In this document: positions 1-8,519 of the stretch, piece by piece
Numbering within the stretch: the first letter of the stretch is position 1
Layout of the letters: the number at the start of each line of letters is the position of its first letter
DNA from: Flavobacterium sp. Root186
GTDB lineage: Bacteria; Bacteroidota; Bacteroidia; Flavobacteriales; Flavobacteriaceae
Reading direction: 5' to 3'
Length of the DNA stretch: 64,000 bases
Assembly: GCF_001428525.1 (NCBI RefSeq)
Contig: NZ_LMHW01000010.1
Coordinates: forward strand, 677,177 to 741,176
Notes under the pieces: generated by a model
The model's input: the letters and a program-made list of their open reading frames with translations, nothing else
The model's database searches: none
What the model was told of the DNA's origin: nothing
Position numbers and translations under genes: made by a program

Positions 1-1
1 G

Positions 2-1396
2 ATTCGGGAAATGATCGCGCACGGTTATGCAAAAGATGAAGCCGATGCAACAGCAAAAGCCGTAATTGCAGGTTCTGATATGGATATGGAATCGTATTTG
101 TATGTCGCAAAATTAGTTGATTTAATAAAATCAGGAAAAGTAAAAGAATCTTTGGTTGACGATGCCGTTCGCAGAATTCTTCGTGTGAAATTTGAATTGG
201 GTTTATTTGATGATCCGTACAGATATTGCGATGAAAAACGTGAAAAAGCAGTCGTTGGAAGTAAAGCCAATAATGACGGTGTTTTAGATATGGCTAAAAA
301 ATCGATCGTTTTGTTGAAGAACGAAAAGAATTTATTGCCACTGAAAAAATCAGGACAAAAAATTGCTTTGATTGGAGCTTTAGCAAGCGATAAAAACAGT
401 CCACTGGGAAGCTGGAGAATTGCTGCTGATGATAATACAGCGGTTTCGGTTTTAGAAGGAATGCAGCAATACAAAGACAATAAATTGGTTTTTGAAAAAG
501 GAGCAGATTTATTGAAGCAAAAATCAACTTTTTTAACTGAAACTGTTTTTAATACCACAGACAAAAGCGGATTTGAAGCTGCAAAAACCGCTGCTAAAAA
601 TGCCGATGTTGTGGTAATGGTTTTAGGTGAATACGGTTTCCAAAGCGGAGAAGGAAGAAGCAGAACTGACTTGAATCTTCCAGGATTACAGCAAGAATTA
701 TTAGAAGAAATTTACAAAGTAAATCCAAATGTAGTTTTGGTTTTAAACAACGGACGTCCGTTGAGTATTCCGTGGGCAGCAGAAAATGTTCCGGCGATTG
801 TTGAAGCGTGGCATTTAGGAACTCAAACCGGAAATGCTGTGGCGCAGGTTTTATACGGAGATTATAATCCAAGCGGAAAACTGCCAATGTCTTTCCCCAG
901 AAATGTGGGGCAGGTACCAATTTATTATAACAAATACAGTACAGGAAGACCAATTGACAGTGATAAAAATGTGTTTTGGTCGCATTATATGGATGTAGAA
1001 AAAACGCCTCAATTTCCTTTTGGTTTTGGATTGAGTTATACAACTTTTGAATATAAAAATCTAAAATTGAATAAAACTGCTTTTGCAAAAGGAGAAAGTG
1101 TGCAAGTAAGTGTTGAGGTTACTAATTCAGGAAATTATGATGGAAAAGAAGTGGTTCAGTTGTATATTCATGATGAATATGCAAGTATCATTCGTCCGAT
1201 AAAAGAATTGAAAGGCTTTGAACTGGTAAGCCTGAAAAAAGGAGAAACTAAAACCGTAACTTTTACTTTAACGGATAAAGAACTCGGTTTTTATGATAAC
1301 GAAGGGAATTATTTAGTTGAACCGGGAACTTTTAAAATTATGGTTGGAGGTAGCTCTGATAAAGGTTTACAAGATGGTTTTGAAATAAAAGAGTAG
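2..1396 (+). CDS. bglX: Beta-glucosidase, glycoside hydrolase family 3 (3' part, cut by window start)
   Basis: The reading frame is open from base 2, so this is the C-terminal 465 or so residues of a longer protein. The first residues (IREMIAHG) align with the stretch that follows the catalytic Asp of BglX-type GH3 enzymes, so the nucleophile lies just left of the window. Next come the SGKVKESLVDDAVRRIL helix and the typical VKFELGLFDDPY end of the first barrel, then the second alpha/beta domain with the GEGRSR loop that usually supplies acid/base and substrate contacts. The last 100 or so residues are a fibronectin type III-like domain ending in ETKTVTFTL. The enzyme should release terminal glucose (or xylose) from beta-linked oligosaccharides. 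This suits the adjacent glucomannan locus, where it would process Glc-Glc or Glc-Man products. The exact substrate is inferred. Confidence 0.9.
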   Translation: MREMIAHGYAKDEADATAKAVIAGSDMDMESYLYVAKLVDLIKSGKVKESLVDDAVRRILRVKFELGLFDDPYRYCDEKREKAVVGSKANNDGVLDMAKKSIVLLKNEKNLLPLKKSGQKIALIGALASDKNSPLGSWRIAADDNTAVSVLEGMQQYKDNKLVFEKGADLLKQKSTFLTETVFNTTDKSGFEAAKTAAKNADVVVMVLGEYGFQSGEGRSRTDLNLPGLQQELLEEIYKVNPNVVLVLNNGRPLSIPWAAENVPAIVEAWHLGTQTGNAVAQVLYGDYNPSGKLPMSFPRNVGQVPIYYNKYSTGRPIDSDKNVFWSHYMDVEKTPQFPFGFGLSYTTFEYKNLKLNKTAFAKGESVQVSVEVTNSGNYDGKEVVQLYIHDEYASIIRPIKELKGFELVSLKKGETKTVTFTLTDKELGFYDNEGNYLVEPGTFKIMVGGSSDKGLQDGFEIKE

Positions 1397-1712
1397 AGGT
1401 TTTTGCCACAAAGGCACTAAGGCGTGAAGTTTTTTTAATCTCGCAAAGTCGCAGAGTCGCAAAGTTTTTTTTAAAATTTAAGATTAATAGCGTCCAGCTT
1501 TAGCTGGATGAAAAATATTAACGCAATCAAAAGGGCTTTAGCCAAACCTACAAAGTTTGGCTAAAGCCCTTTGTAACTTCCAATCTTATTCCCCTAGCGG
1601 AAGCTAGGGCTATGTAAAAAAATCTTTGTGACTTAGTGCCTTTGTGGCAAAACAAAAGCATTATTTTTCTAACTTTAAATTCTATTAAAACTCCAACCTT
1701 TAAACTAAAACA
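1397..1712. repeat. Composite inverted-repeat intergenic element with three internal hairpins
   Basis: This gap of 316 bases is filled by repeats. The outer arms are a perfect 21-base inverted pair at 1401-1421 and 1632-1652, built of 8-base words (CCACAAAG, GCACTAAG, GCGTGAAG; on the right CTTTGTGA, CTTAGTGC, CTTTGTGG). A second word run, TCGCAAAG/TCGCAGAG/TCGCAAAG, lies at 1441-1464. Between the arms are a small palindrome (TCCAGCTTTAGCTGGA, 1493-1508), a strong hairpin (18-base arms 1530-1547 and 1555-1572, core GGCTTTAGCC) and a third hairpin (CCCTAGC at 1592-1598 with GCTAGGG at 1603-1609). The same two first hairpins recur at 55073-55151. No open frame is enclosed. It may also act as a terminator after the GH3 gene. 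Confidence 0.85.
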
Positions 1713-2669
1713 ATGAAATACAACAGATGTGGAAGAAGCGGTTTATTACTGCCTGAGATTTCCTTAGGGTTATGGCATAACTTCGGTTCAGTAGATAATT
1801 TTGAAAATGCAGAAAGTATTGCCGTAGAAGCTTTTGATAAAGGAATTACCCATTTTGATCTGGCGAATAATTACGGACCGGTTCCCGGTTCTGCCGAGGA
1901 AAATTTTGGAAAAATATTATGGCACAATTTTCAGGGAAATCTGCGTGATGAAATCGTCATTTCTACAAAAGCAGGCTACACCATGTGGAATGGTCCTTAC
2001 GGAGATTGGGGTTCCAGAAAATATTTATTGTCAAGTTTAGATCAGAGTCTGAAAAGAATGAATGTTGATTATGTCGATATTTTCTATTCACACCGCCCAG
2101 ATCCGGAAACACCCATTGAAGAAACTATGATGGCGCTTGATCATGCTGTTAGAAGTGGAAAAGCTTTATATGTTGGAATCAGTAATTATTCGGCAGAGCA
2201 GACTCGCATTGCGGTTGATGTTTTAAAACAGTTGGGAACGCCATGTTTAATTCATCAGGCAAAATATTCGATGTTAGAACGCTGGGTAGAAAATGGTTTG
2301 CTGGATGTTTTAGAAGAAAAAGGAGTAGGCTGTATTGCATTTTCGCCTTTGGCACAAGGACTTTTAACAGACAAATATTTAAACGGAATTCCCGAAAATT
2401 CAAGAGCGCATAATCCAAACGGGCATTTGAAAGAAAATGAAGTTACAGAAGAACGTATTCAGAAATTAATTCAGTTAAATGAAATTGCTCAAAATAGAAA
2501 CCAGTCTTTAGCGCAATTAGCATTAGCCTGGCTGCAAAAAGACAAGCGGATTACCTCCGTTTTAATTGGTGCGAGTTCTGTAAAACAATTGTGTAATAAT
2601 ATTGACTGCCTGCAGAATACAGTGTTTGCAGCTGATGAATTGAATGCGATTGAGAAAATATTAGCGTAA
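1713..2669 (+). CDS. Aldo/keto reductase, L-glyceraldehyde 3-phosphate reductase type
   Basis: 318 residues, close to the usual AKR length. The N-terminus (YNRCGRSGLLLPEISLG) and overall pattern match the AKR14/YghZ branch, which reduces L-glyceraldehyde 3-phosphate and other small aldehydes with NADPH. The catalytic tetrad can be read: Asp49 and Tyr54 in DLANNYG, Lys86 in STKAGY and His127 in YSHRPD. The C-terminal part has the cofactor-binding SVLIGASSVKQL segment. There is no signal peptide, so it is cytoplasmic. It is separated from the GH3 gene by a repeat element and may be transcribed alone. Its link to mannan use is only by position. Family assignment is sure; the physiological substrate is not. 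Confidence 0.88.
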   Translation: MKYNRCGRSGLLLPEISLGLWHNFGSVDNFENAESIAVEAFDKGITHFDLANNYGPVPGSAEENFGKILWHNFQGNLRDEIVISTKAGYTMWNGPYGDWGSRKYLLSSLDQSLKRMNVDYVDIFYSHRPDPETPIEETMMALDHAVRSGKALYVGISNYSAEQTRIAVDVLKQLGTPCLIHQAKYSMLERWVENGLLDVLEEKGVGCIAFSPLAQGLLTDKYLNGIPENSRAHNPNGHLKENEVTEERIQKLIQLNEIAQNRNQSLAQLALAWLQKDKRITSVLIGASSVKQLCNNIDCLQNTVFAADELNAIEKILA

Positions 2670-2760
2670 AAACATATTTGTAAAATGTGAGATGTAAAAT
2701 GTGAATTGTGAAAATGAATATTTTAAACACATCACAAGCGTATATCACATAACGCATATC

Positions 2761-2846
2761 GTAGAGACGCACAGCAGTGTGTCTAACGCCCAGTTTACAT
2801 CGCGTATATTTTTTGCGCATAAAGACGCACTGCTGTGCGTCTCTAC
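2761..2846. repeat. Inverted pair of GTAGAGACGCAC-type palindromic repeats
   Basis: Two 24-base arms, 2761-2784 and 2823-2846, are reverse complements with one mismatch. Each arm is itself nearly palindromic around CAGCAGTG or CACTGCTG. They sit between the convergent ends of the aldo/keto reductase and the GH5 mannanase, where a transcript from either side would form a long hairpin. The stretch just before (2680-2720) is a run of TGTAAAATG/TGAGATG/TGAATTG-like words. The form is that of a REP-like dispersed intergenic repeat; no transposase is nearby. Confidence 0.8.
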
Positions 2847-2870
2847 GGTAAATAGGGGTGAAGAATATCT

Positions 2871-4157
2871 TTATTTCTTCAATTTTGAATTATAATCTTT
2901 TACAATTTTCAATGTCGATTTATCCGAAGAAAAAACAGAATTCAAGCCTTGTGGTTCCTGTGGAGGATCTGTAGTTAAAGGATCGCCGGGATTCCATTTT
3001 CCATCTTTGTTAACGGCTTTTCCTTCGCCTCCAAATCCCCAGAAATTTGCGGCTTGCAGCGGACCATTATTTTTAACGCTTTCCGCAACTCTTCCAAAAA
3101 TATAATTGTAGAAAATATCCCGGTTTACAACAGAAGATGCTGCAATTAAGTTTTCATTTTCTCTTGGCAGACCAAATTCTTCAATAATAATAGGGCGTTT
3201 TAAATTGTTTGCCACTTTTATATGATCGTCAATATATTTTCCGGTATTTTCTAAAGTTGTTGGCAGCGTTTTTTCAGCATTATCTGCTTTAAACCAATTC
3301 CAGTTTTTTGGCCAAATATGCATCGTCAAATAATCGATATTCGGATTCTGATGTGTACGTTCAAAAATTTCCATGCTGTCATTTGAACTGTTTTTACCTT
3401 CAGAACCAGTCGAAATTAAGTGGTTTTTGTCTAGGCTGTCAATTAAATTGACAATGTTATTTAGCCAAACTGTGAATTTTGCTTCGTTCTCCGGCGTAAA
3501 AGTTCGGGGTTCATTTCCAACCTGCCACGCCATAATGGTGTTATCTTCAGTATATTTCTTTTTAGAATACGAATTCGTTCTTCCAATAATAAATTTTACA
3601 TGATCTTCTAAACCTTTCATGCAAGGTTCGCAGCTATGAAACTGCTCTGTATATGACATAAATTGCGGCCAAGTATTGGGCGGAATTGCCGGAATCGGAA
3701 TTGACCCTTTTCCATTCCATTCTAAATATTGTGACATTCCGCCAGACCATTCCCAATTATTGGTCAAATACAAAACAGCGTACATTTTACGTTTGCTCAT
3801 TTCGCTGATTAAAAAATCAAGTCCGTCAAGTAAATCTTCATCGTATTTTCCCTGCTCATATTGCAAAGCCGGACGAACGGTAAAGTCGTATTTTCCGCCA
3901 TCGCCGCCAACTAAAATTCGCAAATTATCGATCCCGTTTTTTTGCAATAAATCAAGTTCTCTAATTAATCTTTTTCTGTCGCCTGCTTTTTTGGATGCCA
4001 GTAAACTTCCGTACCAATAATTGGTTCCAATGTAAGCGTATGGTTTATCGCCTTTATAAAATTGGTTTCCTTTTACCGTAATTCGTTCCTGCGCCTGACA
4101 AGCTATTGCAGAGAAAATTAAAGCAAAGCTGAGGTGTTTTAGAAATCTGTTTTTCAT
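2871..4157 (-). CDS. Secreted beta-1,4-mannanase, glycoside hydrolase family 5 (GH5_7-like)
   Basis: 428 residues with an N-terminal export signal. The segment LIFSAIACQAQ could be a lipobox with Cys20 or a signal peptidase I site before Gln. The TIM-barrel catalytic residues are visible: the acid/base Glu216 in WQVGNEPR and the nucleophile Glu327 in IIIEEFG. A His-Ile-Trp motif (MHIWPKNW, 280s) precedes the nucleophile as in fungal and bacterial GH5_7 mannanases. It should hydrolyse internal beta-1,4-mannosyl bonds outside the cytoplasm. It is the last gene of the leftward mannan operon but is separated from the GH26 gene before it by 115 bases that hold an inverted repeat. Subfamily is inferred from motif spacing. 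Confidence 0.87.
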   Translation of the reverse strand: MKNRFLKHLSFALIFSAIACQAQERITVKGNQFYKGDKPYAYIGTNYWYGSLLASKKAGDRKRLIRELDLLQKNGIDNLRILVGGDGGKYDFTVRPALQYEQGKYDEDLLDGLDFLISEMSKRKMYAVLYLTNNWEWSGGMSQYLEWNGKGSIPIPAIPPNTWPQFMSYTEQFHSCEPCMKGLEDHVKFIIGRTNSYSKKKYTEDNTIMAWQVGNEPRTFTPENEAKFTVWLNNIVNLIDSLDKNHLISTGSEGKNSSNDSMEIFERTHQNPNIDYLTMHIWPKNWNWFKADNAEKTLPTTLENTGKYIDDHIKVANNLKRPIIIEEFGLPRENENLIAASSVVNRDIFYNYIFGRVAESVKNNGPLQAANFWGFGGEGKAVNKDGKWNPGDPLTTDPPQEPQGLNSVFSSDKSTLKIVKDYNSKLKK

Positions 4158-4173
4158 TGTTTATTTTTTATTA

Positions 4174-4262
4174 GTCATTGCGAGGAACGAAGCAATCTCA
4201 TCTCGTATCTTATTCGTAAATGTGTTTATTATTAGTGCGTTTGCTTCGTTTCTCGCAATGAC
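4174..4262. repeat. Inverted repeat of the GTCATTGCGAGGAACGA type
   Basis: Arms 4174-4197 (GTCATTGCGAGGAACGAAGC and on) and 4241-4262 are reverse complements with one mismatch. The repeat lies inside the leftward mannan operon, between the GH26 and GH5 mannanase genes, so it would form a hairpin in the mRNA and could lower expression of the distal GH5 or set mRNA ends. A related but distinct version lies at 56774-56877 and a fragment at about 55217-55253. Confidence 0.8.
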
Positions 4263-4272
4263 ATGCTTTGTA

Positions 4273-5508
4273 TTATTTCGGCATTTCATACATCTTAGGC
4301 AGGGAATTCAATAATGCCGATTTTGTTTTAGTACTAAAAGTTTTAAAATCTGCTGCATTCGAAACAGAACCATTCGGAACATAATATCCATCACTGTTAT
4401 TGTTCCAAAACATTACATAACTTACCTGAATATCATTTGCTGTTAAAGCATCATATAAATAAGTTGAAAACCAATTTGTAACTGGCGGAATTGAACTTGT
4501 AACTCTATAACCCGTTTCGGTTAAAGCTGCGATTTTTACTTTGGTTTTAGCAATGTCGGAGATTATTTTCAGCTTGGTATTGGCTTTGCCAGAACCTGTT
4601 GTACCTTGATTGTTGAAATCTCCATAATTGTCCATTCCCAGAATATCGACGTATTTATCGCCCGGATATCGGCTTAAATAACTGTTTTCTGTTGTATATG
4701 AATTGTCAGGAGAAAAAGCATATAAAATGTTATGAACGCCTTTTGTGTTTTTTAAATAATCAACTGTAAATTGATACGCTTGTTTGTATTCGTCGGCAGT
4801 GCAGTAATTTGCGCCCCACCAAAACCAGCTTCCGTCAAATTCATGAAAAGGTCTGAAAATTATCGGAATCAATTCGCCATTGGATCCTTTTAAGTTTAAA
4901 ACTACGCTGGCCACTTTGTCTAATTTTTTCTTGTACCATTCGTGATTCGTTCCGCCGGGTAAAATGCTTTTAAAAGCTGTTGCTTTTTCTTGTGCAGACA
5001 TATCAGCAGCATAAAAAGATTCGTCTTTAAATGGTTCTCTAATATGCCAACTAAAGGTGTTAATTATGCCTTTCGCGTAAGCGGCTTTAACATCGCTTGT
5101 AATTTTTACTTCTTGCTGATAAAACCAGTTATCGGCCTGATTGTTATTGTTTTTATCGGTAATAAACATAAAATCTGAACCTAAAACTGCCGGATCAAAG
5201 CCTGTGTTTTTTTTAATATCAGATTCTCCTGCGGCATCCTGATAAAAATTATTAAAAGCATCCTGCTGTCCAATGGCAACTTTAGTTTTTGCCAGTTTTT
5301 TTAAGTTATAGAATAAAGCTGCAGTTTCTTTAGTTGCGTTTGCATCAACCATATAAGTTGGTGCGTTTTGAGTTGTTAAAGGATCGCTTTGTGTTGGTGG
5401 GTCTACTATAACTATAGCTTCGTCCTCTTTTTCGTTATCTGAAGAACAGCTTGCAAAAGCTAAAATAGATAAGCTTATGCAGGTTATTTTTAATATTGTT
5501 TTTTTCAT
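4273..5508 (-). CDS. Beta-mannanase lipoprotein, glycoside hydrolase family 26
   Basis: 411 residues. A lipoprotein signal ends at Cys21 (LAFASC), followed by SSDNEKEDE, an acidic stretch of the kind that sends lipoproteins to the cell surface in Bacteroidota. The GH26 acid/base is Glu223 in RPFHEFDGSWFWWG and the nucleophile is Glu331 in AALTETGY. The conserved Trp-rich loop after the acid/base forms the -1 subsite. It should cut beta-1,4-mannan at the cell surface or in the periplasm. It lies 3 bases after the carbohydrate-binding gene and is clearly cotranscribed with it. It is a paralogue of the GH26 at 9953-11089, with which it shares the same motifs but modest overall similarity, so the two may differ in chain-length preference. 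Confidence 0.92.
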   Translation of the reverse strand: MKKTILKITCISLSILAFASCSSDNEKEDEAIVIVDPPTQSDPLTTQNAPTYMVDANATKETAALFYNLKKLAKTKVAIGQQDAFNNFYQDAAGESDIKKNTGFDPAVLGSDFMFITDKNNNNQADNWFYQQEVKITSDVKAAYAKGIINTFSWHIREPFKDESFYAADMSAQEKATAFKSILPGGTNHEWYKKKLDKVASVVLNLKGSNGELIPIIFRPFHEFDGSWFWWGANYCTADEYKQAYQFTVDYLKNTKGVHNILYAFSPDNSYTTENSYLSRYPGDKYVDILGMDNYGDFNNQGTTGSGKANTKLKIISDIAKTKVKIAALTETGYRVTSSIPPVTNWFSTYLYDALTANDIQVSYVMFWNNNSDGYYVPNGSVSNAADFKTFSTKTKSALLNSLPKMYEMPK

Positions 5509-5511
5509 CTC

Positions 5512-6063
5512 TTATTTTTCGGATTTTTGTTTTAAATACTCTTCTTCTGAAAGAGTGATAACTTTTACATCATCAAAATAAATGGTGCCATTTGTTTGAG
5601 CAAGAGCAAGCATGATGCGGACTTTTTTTGCATCGGCCGGAACTTTTACCGTTTTTTTATAATTAGTCCATTCGGTTGTTCCTTTTATCTGGGCAAAAGT
5701 TTCGGATGTAATTTTTTTATCGGCTAAGGTTGTAAACTCTGCGATTGCTGCACCGGCTTTGTACGCTTCTTTTTGCTCTTCGATGCTTTCAGATTTAATC
5801 CAAATGCTAAATTCCAGAGCATAAATGTTTTTTGGGATGTTTATCGTTTGATCAACGGCTTTCCATTCGGCATCAACAAATTGATTGATTGCAACGCAGC
5901 TTTTTCCGGATTTTTTATCATAAGGCGTAATATAGGCTGCGTCGCTGCCGTTCCAGTTTACAAACTCATATTCAAAGCCAGGGTTTTTGACAAGATTACC
6001 TTGTGCATTTGTTATTGTAGTTAGAAATAATAAACTAAAAAGAATGAGTGGTTTCATAAGCAA
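5512..6063 (-). CDS. Secreted carbohydrate-binding-like protein (CBM4/9 fold)
   Basis: 183 residues: a signal peptide (MLMKPLILFSLLFLTTITNAQ) and then one beta-sandwich domain. The start of the domain (NLVKNPGFEYEFVNWNG) and its end (GTIYFDDVKVITL) are the usual marks of CBM4/CBM_4_9-like modules, with the FDD strand at the C-terminus. No catalytic residues are seen. The gene lies between the 2-epimerase and the GH26 gene with only 3 bases to the latter, so it probably supplies a separate glycan-binding module that helps the mannanase or holds oligosaccharides. Binding to mannan is inferred from context only. Confidence 0.75.
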   Translation of the reverse strand: MLMKPLILFSLLFLTTITNAQGNLVKNPGFEYEFVNWNGSDAAYITPYDKKSGKSCVAINQFVDAEWKAVDQTINIPKNIYALEFSIWIKSESIEEQKEAYKAGAAIAEFTTLADKKITSETFAQIKGTTEWTNYKKTVKVPADAKKVRIMLALAQTNGTIYFDDVKVITLSEEEYLKQKSEK

Positions 6064-6104
6064 TATTTTTTAGTACAATAATTTATTTTAACAGAGAAAA
6101 AACT

Positions 6105-7295
6105 TTACGTTTTTATTCTCTTAATAAGCTCTAAACAGGCACGGCTGTTATGATAAGGACATTTCCAGAATCCGGCTTTGTCTTTTTCTATTAAAGTATA
6201 ATCTCTGTAAATTCCCCAAAACCATTCACCGTTTTTAAGATCGAGAATGTATTTTTTTATGAATTTCCAGTTTTTTAAAACTATTTCCAGATAGTTTTCA
6301 TTTCCGGTTAATTGATAAGCATTGTAAAAACCAATTAAGGCTTCGGCCTGAACCCACCAATGTTTTTCGGTAATTAGTTCACTTTTTTCAGGATCAAATT
6401 CGTACCATAAACCTCCGTCAGCATCTAAACCTTCTTTGGTAACTTCTGCTATTTGAACGGCGTGTTTTTTATAACTGGCAATTAAATTTTCTTCTTCTAA
6501 AATCTCGGCACATTGCAATAAAAGCCAGGCCGCTTCGATATCATGTCCGTATGAAATTACGTCCGGTTTTTCGATCCAGTTTTCATCAAAAAATAAACGA
6601 AGATGCCCGGTTTCGGTATTTATAAAATGCTTTTCAATTGTTTCTAATAATTCAATGCTGTTTTTTCGAAGCGTTTCATCCTTCCAGACTTTGTACAAAT
6701 TTGCATATGCTTCAATAATATGCAAATGCGTGTTCATTGTCTTTTTTTCGTTGGCATCTTTATCGCTCAAACGCAAATCTTCAATAGGCTGCCAGTTTCT
6801 TGTAAAAGCTTCGAGATAGCCTTTGTTTACAGGATCGTAACTGTGTTCCTGAATTTTAAAATATAATTTTTTGGCTATTTCTAAAGCTTTTTCATCTTTA
6901 GAAATAGCATAATATTCGGTTAAACCATAAATAGCAAACGCTAAAGCATAGATTTGATTTTTGGTATCTTTTGGCGTTTTATCAACATTAATACTCCAAA
7001 ATAAACCTCCAAATTCAGCATCATAAAAATATTTTGAAAGAAAATCAAAAGCTCTTTCGGCAATCTTTTTATGATTTTCTTTTTTGGTAACTTGGTAACT
7101 TGACGAAAAAGTCCAAAGAATTCTTGAATTCAAAACAGCACCTTTTTCTGCATTGGCAATTAGGTGATCGTTAAAATCAATCTGACCGATAAAACCCTCA
7201 TTTTGAGTGTCAAGCGTATGTTTTATCCAATAATTTAAAATAGAATCCAGCTCTGTTGTTAATTCTGTTTTTAGCTGTTTTACAGTTGTACACAC
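6105..7295 (-). CDS. Mannobiose/cellobiose 2-epimerase (AGE family)
   Basis: 396 residues, typical of the N-acylglucosamine 2-epimerase/cellobiose 2-epimerase family, an (alpha/alpha)6 barrel without signal peptide. Hallmarks are NTHLHIIEAYANLY, SYGHDIEAAWLL and KHWWVQAEALIGFYNAY, which carry the three catalytic His residues. It should convert beta-1,4-mannobiose to 4-O-beta-mannosyl-glucose (EC 5.1.3.11 activity) in the cytoplasm. The gene downstream on the same transcript order is the CBM protein, and the gene just before (5-base gap) is the GH130 phosphorylase that uses exactly this product, so the epimerase-phosphorylase route is well supported by context. Confidence 0.92.
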   Translation of the reverse strand: MCTTVKQLKTELTTELDSILNYWIKHTLDTQNEGFIGQIDFNDHLIANAEKGAVLNSRILWTFSSSYQVTKKENHKKIAERAFDFLSKYFYDAEFGGLFWSINVDKTPKDTKNQIYALAFAIYGLTEYYAISKDEKALEIAKKLYFKIQEHSYDPVNKGYLEAFTRNWQPIEDLRLSDKDANEKKTMNTHLHIIEAYANLYKVWKDETLRKNSIELLETIEKHFINTETGHLRLFFDENWIEKPDVISYGHDIEAAWLLLQCAEILEEENLIASYKKHAVQIAEVTKEGLDADGGLWYEFDPEKSELITEKHWWVQAEALIGFYNAYQLTGNENYLEIVLKNWKFIKKYILDLKNGEWFWGIYRDYTLIEKDKAGFWKCPYHNSRACLELIKRIKT

Positions 7296-7300
7296 GATAT

Positions 7301-8491
7301 TTAAATTGCGTTATTTTTTTCAATTTGATTGATGATAGTTTCAACAGATCCTGCAGAAATAAAAGTGTCTGCGGGAGTATTAATAACATAATCAACTAAT
7401 TTTTCTACAGAAGAAACGGCAACATGCATTCTTGTATCTGATGATGCATAATATACGTAAACAGTTCCGTCAGTGTCTTCTATCCATCCGTTAGAGAATA
7501 ATACATTTGATACATCGCCGACTCTTTCAATTCCATCAGGACCCATAAAATGCCCGGCCGGAACGTAGGTTACTCTCGAAATATCATTTAAATCAGTCAT
7601 GAACATATACAAAGTATAGCGTAATCCTGCAGCGGTATTACGAACGCCGTGTGCAAGATGTAACCAGCCTTTTTCTGTTTTAATAGGAGCAGGGCCAAGA
7701 CCGTTTTTTAATTCATAAATAGTATGGTATTGTTTTCCGAAGATGATTTTCTCTTCTTTTACAACCGGATTTGTCATATCGTCAACATATCCTAAACCAA
7801 TTCCGCCGCCGCTGCCAACGTCAATAAATCCGTCTTGCGGACGTGTGTATAAAGCATATTTTCCGTTTACAAATTCCGGATGTAAAACTACATTTCGCTG
7901 TTGTCCGGTATTCGAAATTAAGTCCGGTAATCTTTCCCAATTTACTAAATCTTTTGAACGTACGATTCCTGCATTAGCTATAGCCGAGCTTGTATCGCTT
8001 TTTGGCGCTTTTGGATCTTTTCTTTCGGTGCAAAAAATACCATAAACCCAGCCGTCTTCGTGGTTGATTAAACGCATGTCGTAAACGTTTGTGTCTGGTT
8101 CTGCAGTTTGCGGAATTACGCAGGGTTTATCCCAAAATTTGAAATTATCCACTCCGTTCGGACTTTCTGCAATGGCAAAAAATGATTTTCTGTCAATCCC
8201 TTCTACACGAACTGCAAGAAGATATTTTCCGTTCCATTTCATTGCTCCGGCATTGAAAGCCGCATTTACGCCAATTCGTTCCTGTAAAAATGGATTTGTT
8301 TTTTCGTTTAAATCAAAACGCCAATTCAACGGAACGTGAGATGCGGTAACAACAGGATTTTTATAACGTTCATAAATTCCGTTTCCAGCATTTCCTTCCG
8401 GTGTATTTTTTTGTTCGATTAGTGCTTTATGTTCTTTTTCTAATACTGCTTTTCGATCCAGAAAAGTAGTCGAAGAGGTTATTGTTGTCAT
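7301..8491 (-). CDS. 4-O-beta-D-mannosyl-D-glucose phosphorylase, GH130
   Basis: 396 residues. The five-bladed propeller family is recognised from the N-terminal NPVVTASHVPLNWRFDLN, from GAMKWNGKYLLAVRVEGIDR with its conserved Asp, and from GPDGIERVGDVSNVLFSNGW near the end. This pattern fits the GH130_1 group, which splits mannosyl-glucose with phosphate into mannose 1-phosphate and glucose (EC 2.4.1.281). There is no signal peptide, so it is cytoplasmic. It is 5 bases upstream of the 2-epimerase gene and 28 bases after the transporter gene in the same operon. The assignment to the Glc-acceptor type over mannooligosaccharide phosphorylase (GH130_2) rests on length and the N-terminal sequence. 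Confidence 0.9.
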   Translation of the reverse strand: MTTITSSTTFLDRKAVLEKEHKALIEQKNTPEGNAGNGIYERYKNPVVTASHVPLNWRFDLNEKTNPFLQERIGVNAAFNAGAMKWNGKYLLAVRVEGIDRKSFFAIAESPNGVDNFKFWDKPCVIPQTAEPDTNVYDMRLINHEDGWVYGIFCTERKDPKAPKSDTSSAIANAGIVRSKDLVNWERLPDLISNTGQQRNVVLHPEFVNGKYALYTRPQDGFIDVGSGGGIGLGYVDDMTNPVVKEEKIIFGKQYHTIYELKNGLGPAPIKTEKGWLHLAHGVRNTAAGLRYTLYMFMTDLNDISRVTYVPAGHFMGPDGIERVGDVSNVLFSNGWIEDTDGTVYVYYASSDTRMHVAVSSVEKLVDYVINTPADTFISAGSVETIINQIEKNNAI

Positions 8492-8519
8492 AATTCTTGA
8501 TTCGGTATCTGATTTATTT

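Noticed and set aside
25..564. Long frame on the minus strand inside the GH3 gene
   Set aside because: Antisense shadow of a strongly conserved enzyme; no features of a real protein.
2701..2895. A 64-codon frame in the gap after the aldo/keto reductase
   Set aside because: It covers the GTAGAGACGCAC repeats and overlaps the end of the GH5 gene on the other strand.
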